Origin: Candidatus Zhuqueibacterota bacterium
GTDB lineage: Bacteria; BS750m-G25
NCBI GenBank assembly: GCA_016783505.1
Contig: JADHWK010000007.1
Location: 1-64,000 of the forward strand
DNA length: 64,000 nucleotides
Direction: 5' to 3'
Shown here piece by piece: positions 9,686-17,689 of the stretch (position 1 is the stretch's first letter; each line of letters begins with the position of its first letter). The position numbers were made by a program, and so were the translations under genes. Below the pieces are notes generated by a model that did not search any database, had not been told where the DNA came from, and saw only the letters and a program-made list of their open reading frames with translations.

Positions 9686-9829
9686 ATGAAAGAAAATAGA
9701 AAGGACATCCTTTTTTTAACCCATTATTTTCCACCGTAGGTAAATGTCCCAGTTTCCAGAACTTATGAACATGCGAAGCGTTGGGTAAAAAAGGGTATCA
9801 AAGTAACAATTATAACCAATTTTAGATAA
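9686..9829 (+). pseudogene. GT4 glycosyltransferase N-terminal remnant
   Basis: Four bases after the previous stop, the frame from ATG 9686 reads MKENRKDILFLTHYFPP, then a TAG stop at 9737, then continues VNVPVSRTYEHAKRWVKKGI and KVTIITNFR before TAA. This is the first beta-alpha unit of WbuB/WcaI-like family 4 transferases, whose typical motif is THYFPPEVNAPASRTYEH. The remainder is missing. The fragment may be the head of the same gene whose tail lies just upstream, rearranged by recombination, or of a different copy. Confidence 0.78.
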
Positions 9830-9842
9830 TTCGGAAATAATT

Positions 9843-10871
9843 ATGAACACCCAAAACGATAATAAATACCCTCTTGTATCAATACTTTTTGCAGTTAGAA
9901 ACGAAAATGATTATATAAGCAATGCATTAGACAGCATAGTTCAGCAGGATTATCCAGAAGAAAGTATCGAAATTATTTGTGTCGATGGTTTTTCTGATGA
10001 TGGAACTTATGAGCAGCTGATTGAGAAGATTGAAATATTTAGAAATTTGAAAGTTTTTAGGAATTCTAAGAGAATATCGGCCGCAGGTTGGAACATTGGT
10101 TTAGAGAAATCCGAGGGAAAGTATGTTTTGATTATAAGCGGTCACGCAAAACTAAGTTCCAATTATATAAGAGAATGCGTAAATATACTTCAAACATCTG
10201 ATTATATCGGAGTTAGTGGACCAACAACCCCCGTCGGTTTAAATAATTTTGGAAAACTTCTTGCATTAACAATGAAAAGCCGCTTTGGGGTTGGTAATGC
10301 ACAATATTTTTTATCAGGCAAAGAGAGGATAGTTGAAACCATTGTATATGGGTGCTATGTAAAAAAGGCTTTATTAGAAGTTGGAAAATTTTCTGAGGAT
10401 ATTAAAAGAGGCCAAGATTGGGAATTAAACTATCGATTAAGGAATCGAGGATATAAATTATTTCAAACTCCAAAAATTAGATCCAAATATTATGTTAGAT
10501 CTGATTTAAAAAGTGTTTGGAAACGCCATTTTGAGGCTGGAAAGTGGAAAGTAAAGATCATCTATGATCACCCCTCGTCAATTTTACCAAGACATATTAT
10601 ACCGCTTTTTTTTAGTTTAGTATTGATAAGTCTACTATTTATCAGTTTTTTAAATCTAATGCTTTTTAAAATATTTTTAGGAATAATTCTGTGCTATTTT
10701 TTGGCTGCTATGGCCGTTTCTATTTCCTTCTGTTTAAAGAATTCAATTAAATCCTTATTGTTCTTTCCGGTCATTTTTTTCGCTATGCATTTTTCTTATG
10801 GACTTGGAATGATTATTGGAATAGCTCAATTATTTGTATATGGCATTTTGAAGAAAAAACAACCCATATGA
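9843..10871 (+). CDS. Family 2 glycosyltransferase, ExoA-like
   Basis: A 342-residue protein with the GT-A core first and two or three membrane helices near the C-terminus (about residues 250-335), the layout of succinoglycan ExoA-like transferases. Motifs are PLVSILFAVRNENDYISNALDSI, then IEIICVDGFSDDGTYEQL and SGHAKLSSNYI at the DxD position, where a histidine-containing variant is present. RGQDWELNYRLRNRGYKLF is the acceptor-side region. It likely works on a membrane-bound acceptor. It starts 13 bases after a glycosyltransferase remnant and is followed by a non-coding gap. Confidence 0.85.
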   Translation: MNTQNDNKYPLVSILFAVRNENDYISNALDSIVQQDYPEESIEIICVDGFSDDGTYEQLIEKIEIFRNLKVFRNSKRISAAGWNIGLEKSEGKYVLIISGHAKLSSNYIRECVNILQTSDYIGVSGPTTPVGLNNFGKLLALTMKSRFGVGNAQYFLSGKERIVETIVYGCYVKKALLEVGKFSEDIKRGQDWELNYRLRNRGYKLFQTPKIRSKYYVRSDLKSVWKRHFEAGKWKVKIIYDHPSSILPRHIIPLFFSLVLISLLFISFLNLMLFKIFLGIILCYFLAAMAVSISFCLKNSIKSLLFFPVIFFAMHFSYGLGMIIGIAQLFVYGILKKKQPI

Positions 10872-11154
10872 TTAAATCAAGTCCTAAATATTCTATAAGA
10901 TTGGTTCAAGTTTGTTATCAGCAGAAATCGGAATGAACGTAGTGAATGGAGACTTCTTTTGATAAGAGTTATCGATTTTCTATCATTCCATTTTTAAATA
11001 TCTACGCCCTGTTTATCATTCTTCGTTTTTTCTTATGCCCAAACAGACGATCAACTTTAAAGAAGATTGACTATTAAGAAATATCCAAATGACCTCTATC
11101 CTTGATTTCATTTCTTAATTTAAGGTTTTAAATACAAAAAGGAATTTATTTAAC
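10872..11154. other. Non-coding gap, AT-rich
   Basis: No frame of convincing length or family resemblance is visible on either strand. The stretch separates the ExoA-like gene from the epimerase and could hold the promoter for the latter, whose AAGGAA ribosome site lies at its end. Confidence 0.4.
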
Positions 11155-12159
11155 ATGCATATTTTAGTTACAGGTAATCAGGGGTTTATTGGGTCTTTTT
11201 TGGCACAAGCGCTTCTTGAAGCTGGGCATACTATACGAGGGCTTGACATTAATAATGATGGTAAGCATTTGAATAATTTCCCAACTATTAAAGCTAATAT
11301 ACTCGATAAAAAAGCTGTATCAAAAGCTGTTAAAGGTGTAGAGTGCATTATTCATTTAGCTTCCGAACATAAAGATTTTGGGATTAGTAGCGAGGAATAC
11401 TTCAGTGTGAATGAAAAAGGGACTCGGGTATTATTAGAATGTGCTTCTGAAGCAAGGGTCAACAAATTTATTTTTTTCAGCTCTGTAGCTGTTTATGGGG
11501 ATCAGCAAGCTACCACAGAAGAAACGCCACCAAATCCTACTAATCCCTATGGGGCCTCTAAGTTAGCCGCTGAAAAGGTTATTAAATATTGGGTTTATGA
11601 AAATCCACAGAGACAAGTTGTTATTATTCGTCCAACGGTTGTTTTTGGGCCTCGTAATTTCGCCAACATTTTTAGGTTAATTAAGCAGGTTTGCGATAGG
11701 AGATTTATTTGGATTGGAAAGGGGGATAATATCAAATCAGTTGCTTATGTAGAGAATCTTGTAGCTGCAACCCTATTCCTTTTGGATAGAATGAAACCAG
11801 GTTTAGAGGTATTTAACTATTCGGATGAACCCCATATGAAGACAAGACAATTAGTCAATTTAATTGCAGAAAAAGCCGGTGTTCCTGTTACTAAGTGTAT
11901 AGTACCCTTTGGTTTCGCACTATTTTTCAGCAAAATCTTCGATGCAGTAGGAAGTATAACCGGACATGATTTTCCGATAACATCTGCTCGAATAGAGAAA
12001 TTTGATACACCGACCTATCATAGAGCAGAAAAAATAAAACTATGGCGATTTACCCCAATCTATTCCATTGAAAAGGGGATTGAAATAACTGTTAGTTGGT
12101 ATAACGATGAATATAAACCATTGAAGAGGAAATTATTTTATTCTGAAAGCTTGGATTAG
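11155..12159 (+). CDS. NAD-dependent sugar epimerase/dehydratase (extended SDR)
   Basis: A 334-residue extended short-chain dehydrogenase acting on a nucleotide sugar in the cytoplasm. The dinucleotide-binding motif is VTGNQGFIGSFLAQ at residues 5-18, the substrate-side motif is FFSSVAVYGD, and the catalytic YxxxK is NPYGASKLAAEK. RPTVVFGPRNFANIFRLI is the usual nucleotide-sugar binding loop. The closest resemblance is to UDP-glucose/GlcNAc 4-epimerase-like proteins, but the exact reaction is not readable. It precedes the initiating transferase by 6 bases and may supply its substrate. Confidence 0.85.
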   Translation: MHILVTGNQGFIGSFLAQALLEAGHTIRGLDINNDGKHLNNFPTIKANILDKKAVSKAVKGVECIIHLASEHKDFGISSEEYFSVNEKGTRVLLECASEARVNKFIFFSSVAVYGDQQATTEETPPNPTNPYGASKLAAEKVIKYWVYENPQRQVVIIRPTVVFGPRNFANIFRLIKQVCDRRFIWIGKGDNIKSVAYVENLVAATLFLLDRMKPGLEVFNYSDEPHMKTRQLVNLIAEKAGVPVTKCIVPFGFALFFSKIFDAVGSITGHDFPITSARIEKFDTPTYHRAEKIKLWRFTPIYSIEKGIEITVSWYNDEYKPLKRKLFYSESLD

Positions 12160-12165
12160 ACAATA

Positions 12166-13542
12166 TTGTCAAGACAGAAATTAATATTATTGGTAGTTGA
12201 TTTCTTTACTATCAATCTGGCCTTCTTTCTTGCCTATTGGCTTAGGTTTGAGTCGGGACTTTTTCGGCTGCCCCTTCCGGTACCGCAATTCGTGATCTAC
12301 GGCGGCCTTATTATCTGGGTCTATTGGCTGGTGATATTTACCTTTCGGGGACATTACCGGATCCAGCATGCGGTTTCCCGATTCGATGTATTTGTGAACG
12401 TTTTGAAAACGACCTTCATCGGCGTGCTCATACTCTTTCTCCTTACCACCGATATTTCCCATCCCATAACCCGATCTCGGTCGATCATTGCTAGCTATTG
12501 GTTATTGATGGTCTTTTGGGTTAGCCTGGGAAGGATAACATTCTATACCGTCCAGCGAAATTTGTTTAATAGGGGGATCGGCCTACGGCGGGCGGTGATC
12601 GTGGGGTGTAACGACAGGGGCAAAGACCTCTATAAAAGGCTCAAACGGTATCCGGCGTTGGGTTTTGAGATGGTGGGGTTTGTGGATAAAAAGAATCCGG
12701 CCGAGAATGGTCCGCTCTTTCTGGGCAAAATAAAGAACCTGGCCTCTATCATTGATAATTATAGGATTAATGAGGTGTTAATCGCCCTGGATTCCAAGGA
12801 TCATCGGGAGATCATTCGGGTGATTTCCAGTTGTAACAGTCCCAACATAAGCCTTAAGATTATCCCCGACCTCTACGATATTATCTCCGGCCAGGCGAGG
12901 ACAAACCAGATCTATGGGCTGCCGTTGATTGAGATCTTCCCCGATTTTATGCCCCCATGGGAGCAGGCAGCCAAGCGGGCCATAGATATTGTTTTTTCCC
13001 TATTTATTTTAATCATTACACTGCCCATTTCTATGATCGTTGCTATAGCTGTAAAGGCTGATTCCCGGGGGCCGATTTTCTACCGGCAGAAGCGGGTAGG
13101 AAAGGGTGGGAAGGAGTTTATAATCAATAAATTTCGATCCATGGTACACCGGGCAGAGGACCGCACCGGGGCGGTGTGGGCGGGGAAAGATGATTCCCGT
13201 ATCACCCGGGTGGGACGGGTCATCCGCAGCCTGCGGGTTGATGAAATTCCCCAGTTTATCAATGTCTTAGACGGGGATATGAGTCTGGTAGGACCCCGAC
13301 CTGAACGATCGGTCTTCGTCAAGAAGCTGCGAAAAAAAATTCCCCTGTATGAACGGAGGTTAAACGTGCGGCCTGGCATTACGGGCTGGGCCCAGGTGAA
13401 ACACAAATATGATGAGTCCTTAGACGACGTCAGGGTGAAGCTGCGCTATGATTTCTTTTATCTCGAAAACATGTCCCTGAGGATGGATTTTAAAATTTTA
13501 TTAAATACAATCTGGGTCATAATCAGTAGGAAGGGTCATTAA
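12166..13542 (+). CDS. Polyprenyl-phosphate sugar-1-phosphate transferase (WbaP/WcaJ type)
   Basis: This enzyme starts the repeat unit by moving a sugar-1-phosphate from a nucleotide sugar to undecaprenyl phosphate. The 458 residues show four to five N-terminal membrane helices, then a CoA-binding-like Rossmann region (RAVIVGCNDRGKDLYKRL, about 142-160). A further helix is followed by the catalytic domain: KRAIDIVFS, GPIFYRQKRVGKGGKEF, RSLRVDEIPQFINVLDGDMS, LVGPRPER, RPGITGWAQVKHKY. The start is a TTG at 12166, six bases after the epimerase stop. Base composition shifts from AT-rich to GC-richer within the first 80 bases of the gene. Confidence 0.92.
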   Translation: MSRQKLILLVVDFFTINLAFFLAYWLRFESGLFRLPLPVPQFVIYGGLIIWVYWLVIFTFRGHYRIQHAVSRFDVFVNVLKTTFIGVLILFLLTTDISHPITRSRSIIASYWLLMVFWVSLGRITFYTVQRNLFNRGIGLRRAVIVGCNDRGKDLYKRLKRYPALGFEMVGFVDKKNPAENGPLFLGKIKNLASIIDNYRINEVLIALDSKDHREIIRVISSCNSPNISLKIIPDLYDIISGQARTNQIYGLPLIEIFPDFMPPWEQAAKRAIDIVFSLFILIITLPISMIVAIAVKADSRGPIFYRQKRVGKGGKEFIINKFRSMVHRAEDRTGAVWAGKDDSRITRVGRVIRSLRVDEIPQFINVLDGDMSLVGPRPERSVFVKKLRKKIPLYERRLNVRPGITGWAQVKHKYDESLDDVRVKLRYDFFYLENMSLRMDFKILLNTIWVIISRKGH

Positions 13543-13555
13543 GCTTGTAGGGATA

Positions 13556-13675
13556 TTGATTCTGTTGCTGTCATTGAAAGAAAAAAAACGCTGTCAACCC
13601 ATTTTTGAAGAAGGCGGTGTCCGATTTGCCTATCTTTTTGGATCAATAGCGAATGGAACTTATGGCCCAAAATAA
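13556..13675 (+). pseudogene. MNT-type nucleotidyltransferase remnant (possible MNT-HEPN module)
   Basis: A short frame reads PIFEEGGVRFAYLFGSIANG followed by TYGPK and a TAA stop. The GS-x-A-xG loop preceded by V-R-x-AYLFGS is the core of minimal nucleotidyltransferases (MNT antitoxins). The catalytic SDIDI aspartates that should come next are missing. Immediately after, in another frame, LGDLGGFAQYLISHLK resembles the end of a HepT/HEPN toxin, but that is weak. I read this as the scar of a lost toxin-antitoxin pair. Confidence 0.6.
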
Positions 13676-13744
13676 AACATTCGTTGGGGGACTTAGGAGG
13701 GTTTGCTCAGTACTTGATATCCCATCTGAAATTTAAGGGGTGCG

Positions 13745-14848
13745 ATGAAAATACCGATGGTTGATCTGGTAGACCAGTATCAGAAAATTGAAGCCGAAAT
13801 AGATGGCGCCATTAAGGGGGTTTTAAACTCCGGGGCCTTCATCCAGGGACCCCAGGTCAAGGAGCTGGAAAGGGCGGTCGCCGCATATTTGGAATGCTCC
13901 TATGGGGTCAGCTGTGCCTCGGGGACCGATGCCCTCCAGGTGGCCCTCATAGCCCTGGGGATCGGTGAGGATGATGAAGTTATTATCCCCTCCTTCACCT
14001 TTGTGGCCACCGCTGAAGTTATTGTTCTGTTAAAGGCGCGACTAGTCTTCGTGGACATTGACCCTCGCACCTATACCATTGATGTCTCCCGGATCGAAGG
14101 GGCGATAACTGGAAGGACAAAGGCGATCATTCCGGTCCATCTCTACGGACAGAGTGCGGAAATGGATGGGGTGAACACCATTGCCAGAAAATACGATCTG
14201 AAGGTTATTGAGGATGCGGCTCAAGCCATCGGGGCCACCTACAAGAGTCGGAGGGTGGGCTCGCTGGGTGACGTGGGGTGTCTGAGCTTTTTTCCATCCA
14301 AGAACCTGGGTGCCTACGGGGACGGAGGGATGCTGACTACTGGTGATGAGAATCTGGCCCAGCAGATGAAAATGATCACCCTTCATGGCTCAAATGCTAA
14401 ATATCGTCACCAGATTCTGGGTGTGAACAGCAGACTGGATACCCTGCAAGCTGCCATTTTGCTGGTGAAGCTGAAATACCTGGACGGGTGGAACCAGGCC
14501 CGGGCGGAGAGGGCCGCCCGGTATTCGGCGAGGCTCAAGGACATGGATGTTGTTCTTCCGTTCGTGGAGGAACATAACGGACACGTTTTCCATCAGTATT
14601 CCATCCGGGTCAAGGATCGGGATGGGCTGAGGGGATATCTCTCTGACAAAGGGATAGCTACCGCTGTCCATTATCCCATCCCCCTGCATCTGCAGGAGGC
14701 CTTCCGGTTTTTGGGATACAAGAAGGGCGATTTTCCAGTTTCCGAACAGGTGTCAATGGAGATTCTGTCTCTGCCCATGCATCCTGATCTTAAAGAAGAA
14801 CAAATTGACTTTATTGCAGATACAATCAAAGACTATCTCAAAAACTAA
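13745..14848 (+). CDS. DegT/DnrJ/EryC1 family sugar aminotransferase
   Basis: A 367-residue PLP-dependent aminotransferase that converts a keto-sugar nucleotide into an amino sugar for the surface polysaccharide. Motifs include VSCASGTDALQVALIALGIG, then DEVIIPSFTFVATAEV, VIEDAAQAIGATYKSRRVGS and the Schiff-base lysine loop SFFPSKNLGAYGDGGML. The C-terminal part contains FHQYSIRVKDRDGL and HYPIPLHLQEAF, typical of the family. It is GC-richer than the genes before 12 kb. The donor is probably a UDP- or dTDP-3- or 4-keto sugar, which cannot be settled here. Confidence 0.92.
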   Translation: MKIPMVDLVDQYQKIEAEIDGAIKGVLNSGAFIQGPQVKELERAVAAYLECSYGVSCASGTDALQVALIALGIGEDDEVIIPSFTFVATAEVIVLLKARLVFVDIDPRTYTIDVSRIEGAITGRTKAIIPVHLYGQSAEMDGVNTIARKYDLKVIEDAAQAIGATYKSRRVGSLGDVGCLSFFPSKNLGAYGDGGMLTTGDENLAQQMKMITLHGSNAKYRHQILGVNSRLDTLQAAILLVKLKYLDGWNQARAERAARYSARLKDMDVVLPFVEEHNGHVFHQYSIRVKDRDGLRGYLSDKGIATAVHYPIPLHLQEAFRFLGYKKGDFPVSEQVSMEILSLPMHPDLKEEQIDFIADTIKDYLKN

Positions 14849-15319
14849 AAGGCTGAAGAGAGCATAAAAGGTAAAAAAGGTTTTACCCATAACAATTCAG
14901 GGGCAACATGAAAATATCGAATATCGAACAACAAATTTCGAATGTTGTTGAAAATTCCAAATCACAATTTCCAAATCACAAACAAATCCTATCCCGAATA
15001 TTCGGGAACCAAATGTTCAAACCCAACCACGTTTTGGTCGTTCATACGGATGATCCGTTCTTCAGACCCGTCTGGGTAGGAGGCTACGCTCCCCGTTTGG
15101 GTCATTAAAATTTTGATCATTTGATATTATTTGCCTGCCCGGTCCGCCGTGCCCGGCTAGGGTAGAAGACTACGCTCCCAGGGGAATTTGGTGCTTCGGT
15201 CAGGCGCCCGACTGATGGAATTTGGAATTTATCCCGAACCTTCGGGATGGAGCAATTATTTTGTAGCTAATTCTTAGAATTTCCGAGACGTTTAAATATC
15301 ATTAATATGGACTCCGCCC
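14849..15319. repeat. Repeat-rich intergenic region
   Basis: The gap between the aminotransferase and serS holds several inverted repeats and no gene. A hairpin GGTAAAA/TTTTACC lies near 14870-14887, next to a motif (AGGCTGAAGAGAGCAT) whose variant recurs at 46589-46618. CCCGAATATTCGGG is near 14993 and ATCCCGAA/TTCGGGAT near 15230-15250. One copy of the GGCGCC palindrome family is present. A frame open across 14908-15108 translates only repeat sequence and is not a gene. Confidence 0.65.
15196..15215. repeat. GGCGCC palindrome family, copy 1
   Basis: Sequence TCGGTCAGGCGCCCGACTGA, an imperfect 20-bp palindrome. Other copies start at 23406, 42269, 46685, 50051 and 57251. Confidence 0.8.
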
Positions 15320-16588
15320 ATGCTGGATCTGCACTTCATACGGAACAACCTGGAATTAGTTCGAGCGGGAATTCGAAATAAAGGGGAAAAGGACGAACTG
15401 GATCGTCTGCTGGCCCTGGATGACGAACGGAAGAATCTTTTAAGCGAGGTGGAAACCCTGAGGCATCGCCGTAATGTCGTTTCCAAACAAATCGGGGAGC
15501 TGCAAAAACAAAGACAGAATGCCGACCATTTGATTGCAGAGATGAGGATAGTATCCCAAAAGGTCAAGGATTTCGACCAAAAGTTGAGGGGGGTGGAGGA
15601 AAATCTGGAAGCGCTTATGCTCACCATTCCTAACGTTCCCCATCCCTCAACCCCGGTGGGGGATGGACCCCAGGGTAACAGCGAGGTGAGGCGCTGGGGA
15701 GAACCGAATGAGTTTGATTTCCCCGTCCTGGATCACCTGAAACTGGGGGAACGACTGGACATTCTGGACTTCAAACGGGCTTCCAAAATAGTGGGGTCGG
15801 GTTTTCCCCTTTATAAAGGATTGGGTGCCCAACTGGAGCGGGCCCTGCTGAACTTTATGCTGGACCTTCATATCCAAAAGCACGGCTATCGGGAGATCCT
15901 TCCCCCCTTTCTGGCCAACCGGCGAACGATGGTGGGCACCGGTCAACTGCCGAAGCTAGAACATGACATGTATCATGTAGAAGGGGAGGACTACTTTTTA
16001 ATTCCCACCGCCGAGGTGCCCCTAACCAACCTTCATCAGGACGAGGTTTTAAGCGGGGATGACCTTCCCTTAAACTACGTGGCCTATTCCGCCTGTTTCC
16101 GTAGAGAAGCGGGCTCCTGGGGAAAGGATACCCGGGGGTTTCTGCGGGTACATCAGTTTAACAAGGTGGAATTGGTCAAGATCGTCAAGCCGGAGGATTC
16201 CTGCGATGCCCTGGAAACCCTTGTAAGGCAGGCAGAGACGGTCTGTCAGGAGTTGGAAATTCCCTATCGGGTGGTGGAGCTGTGCACCGCAGATTTGGGT
16301 TTTGCCGCTACCAAGTGTTACGACATTGAGGTGTGGTCGCCGGCTGAAGGGAGATGGCTGGAGGCTTCCTCCTGCAGCAACTTCGAGGATTTCCAGGCCC
16401 GGCGGGCCAACATCCATTTCCGGAGGGGGCCGGGGGCAAAGCTGGAATATGTTCACACCCTGAACGGATCGGCACTGGCCACCTCCCGGCTGATGGTGGC
16501 CCTGCTGGAAAACTACCAGACCGACGAGGGGACAGTGATGGTGCCCCGGGTGCTGAAGAAGTATATAGGGGTGGGAGTGATAAAATAA
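15320..16588 (+). CDS. serS: Seryl-tRNA synthetase
   Basis: Charges tRNA-Ser with serine in the cytoplasm. The 422-residue length is standard. The N-terminal antiparallel coiled coil that grips the tRNA long arm covers about residues 1-100 (MLDLHFIRNNLELVRAGI and many charged heptads). Class II motifs follow: GTGQLPKLEHDMY, the TAEVPLTNLHQDE region, motif 2 FRREAGSWGKDTRGFLRVHQFNKVE, the EVSSCSNFED-like sequence EASSCSNFEDFQARR, and motif 3 NGSALATSRLMVALLENYQ. The gene stands alone between a repeat-rich gap and an AT-rich accessory gene. Confidence 0.97.
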   Translation: MLDLHFIRNNLELVRAGIRNKGEKDELDRLLALDDERKNLLSEVETLRHRRNVVSKQIGELQKQRQNADHLIAEMRIVSQKVKDFDQKLRGVEENLEALMLTIPNVPHPSTPVGDGPQGNSEVRRWGEPNEFDFPVLDHLKLGERLDILDFKRASKIVGSGFPLYKGLGAQLERALLNFMLDLHIQKHGYREILPPFLANRRTMVGTGQLPKLEHDMYHVEGEDYFLIPTAEVPLTNLHQDEVLSGDDLPLNYVAYSACFRREAGSWGKDTRGFLRVHQFNKVELVKIVKPEDSCDALETLVRQAETVCQELEIPYRVVELCTADLGFAATKCYDIEVWSPAEGRWLEASSCSNFEDFQARRANIHFRRGPGAKLEYVHTLNGSALATSRLMVALLENYQTDEGTVMVPRVLKKYIGVGVIK

Positions 16589-16636
16589 ATCATAACGTTA
16601 TATGAAATTTACATCTTGCTAAGAAAGGGAAGTTAG

Positions 16637-17575
16637 ATGATTCCTTTTTCACAGAGGCACAGGGAAGCAATAGATAATAAGAAATTGACTGTATTTATAT
16701 CTAAAAGAGTTAAGCAAAAAATAGTTTATTGTATGCAAAACTATAATATACATTATGAATTGGAACCAGAGGGTTCATTCAATCCTATAGAATGTTCAAT
16801 ATTTTATGACGATTTGAAACGAAGCCTTATTGAAAATTATGGGGTAGCCTCTCTTAAAGTCTATGTAGACGATGTATTTCAGGAGACAGAAGATGTTAAA
16901 CAATTTATTCTTGGTACTAAACACGAGTATGTTCTTGATGCGATTGAACTATATATTACTCTTATTAGTGAACCAGATAAAGCATTAGATTTCCAAAAAG
17001 AGTGTAATCAAATATTCAAATCAGAAAATTCTCCCCTTAGAATTCTTGATGGTTTCATAATTAAATTAGATTCCGATTTTTTGGAAAGTGAAATACTAAA
17101 CAAAGCATTTGAACTCCTTGAAAACAATTATTTTGAAAAGGCATGTCGGGATTTTCTCAATGCTCGAAATAAATTCACTGCTGGAGATTATTCCGGGACA
17201 ATTATGGAGGCAAATAATGCGATTGAAAGTACTCTAAAGAAAGTGCTTTATAAGGATAGAGGCGAACAAGGAAATTTGAAAAAATGGTTAATGAAATCAG
17301 GTATTATTCCAGATTATTTTCAAGGATTTTGTGATCATTTTAAGGGTTTGCTGCAGGCTGCTTTTACAATAGCAAATGAATCATCACGACATGGTAAAAA
17401 GGAAATACCTGATAAAAAAAATGAAGTCGATCGTGCAGTTGCTTCATTCTTCTTACATCTGACAGGTTCATTGATTGTTTTTATTATGGAAAGGTATCAA
17501 GAAAAATTACCAGAGCCAGAGATGGAAAGGCATAAAGAAAATTTACCGGAGCCAGAGGAAGATTTGCCTTTTTGA
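16637..17575 (+). CDS. AbiJ-like protein with C-terminal HEPN-type domain (putative defence)
   Basis: A 312-residue AT-rich gene between serS and trkA. The start resembles AbiJ N-terminal domains (PFSQRHREAID). The C-terminal half has NARNKFTAGDYSGTIMEANN, then AIESTLKKVLYKD and IANESSRHGKK near residues 245-255. This arrangement is seen in proteins annotated as abortive-infection AbiJ-related or DUF7014, whose C-terminal part is HEPN-like. HEPN proteins are often RNases in phage defence; a canonical RX4-6H motif is not obvious to me, so activity is unproven. A duplicated LPEPE unit closes the protein. Composition unlike both neighbours suggests horizontal acquisition. Confidence 0.6.
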   Translation: MIPFSQRHREAIDNKKLTVFISKRVKQKIVYCMQNYNIHYELEPEGSFNPIECSIFYDDLKRSLIENYGVASLKVYVDDVFQETEDVKQFILGTKHEYVLDAIELYITLISEPDKALDFQKECNQIFKSENSPLRILDGFIIKLDSDFLESEILNKAFELLENNYFEKACRDFLNARNKFTAGDYSGTIMEANNAIESTLKKVLYKDRGEQGNLKKWLMKSGIIPDYFQGFCDHFKGLLQAAFTIANESSRHGKKEIPDKKNEVDRAVASFFLHLTGSLIVFIMERYQEKLPEPEMERHKENLPEPEEDLPF

Positions 17576-17689
17576 TTTGGAATGTAATTTCATTTAGCAC
17601 TTTTAAAAGCTGTAGGCAAAAGAAAAAATTCTTGCTTCACAAAAAGTGACTAACTTTATTATTATCTTTTTAATCTTTGGGGGATAAAC

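Noticed and set aside
10872-11154. Possible gene remnant between the ExoA-like gene and the epimerase
   Set aside because: Short translated pieces on both strands match nothing I can recognise.
14908-15108. 66-codon open frame after the aminotransferase gene
   Set aside because: It consists of dispersed repeat sequence (CCCGAATATTCGGG and similar), has no family resemblance and no ribosome site.
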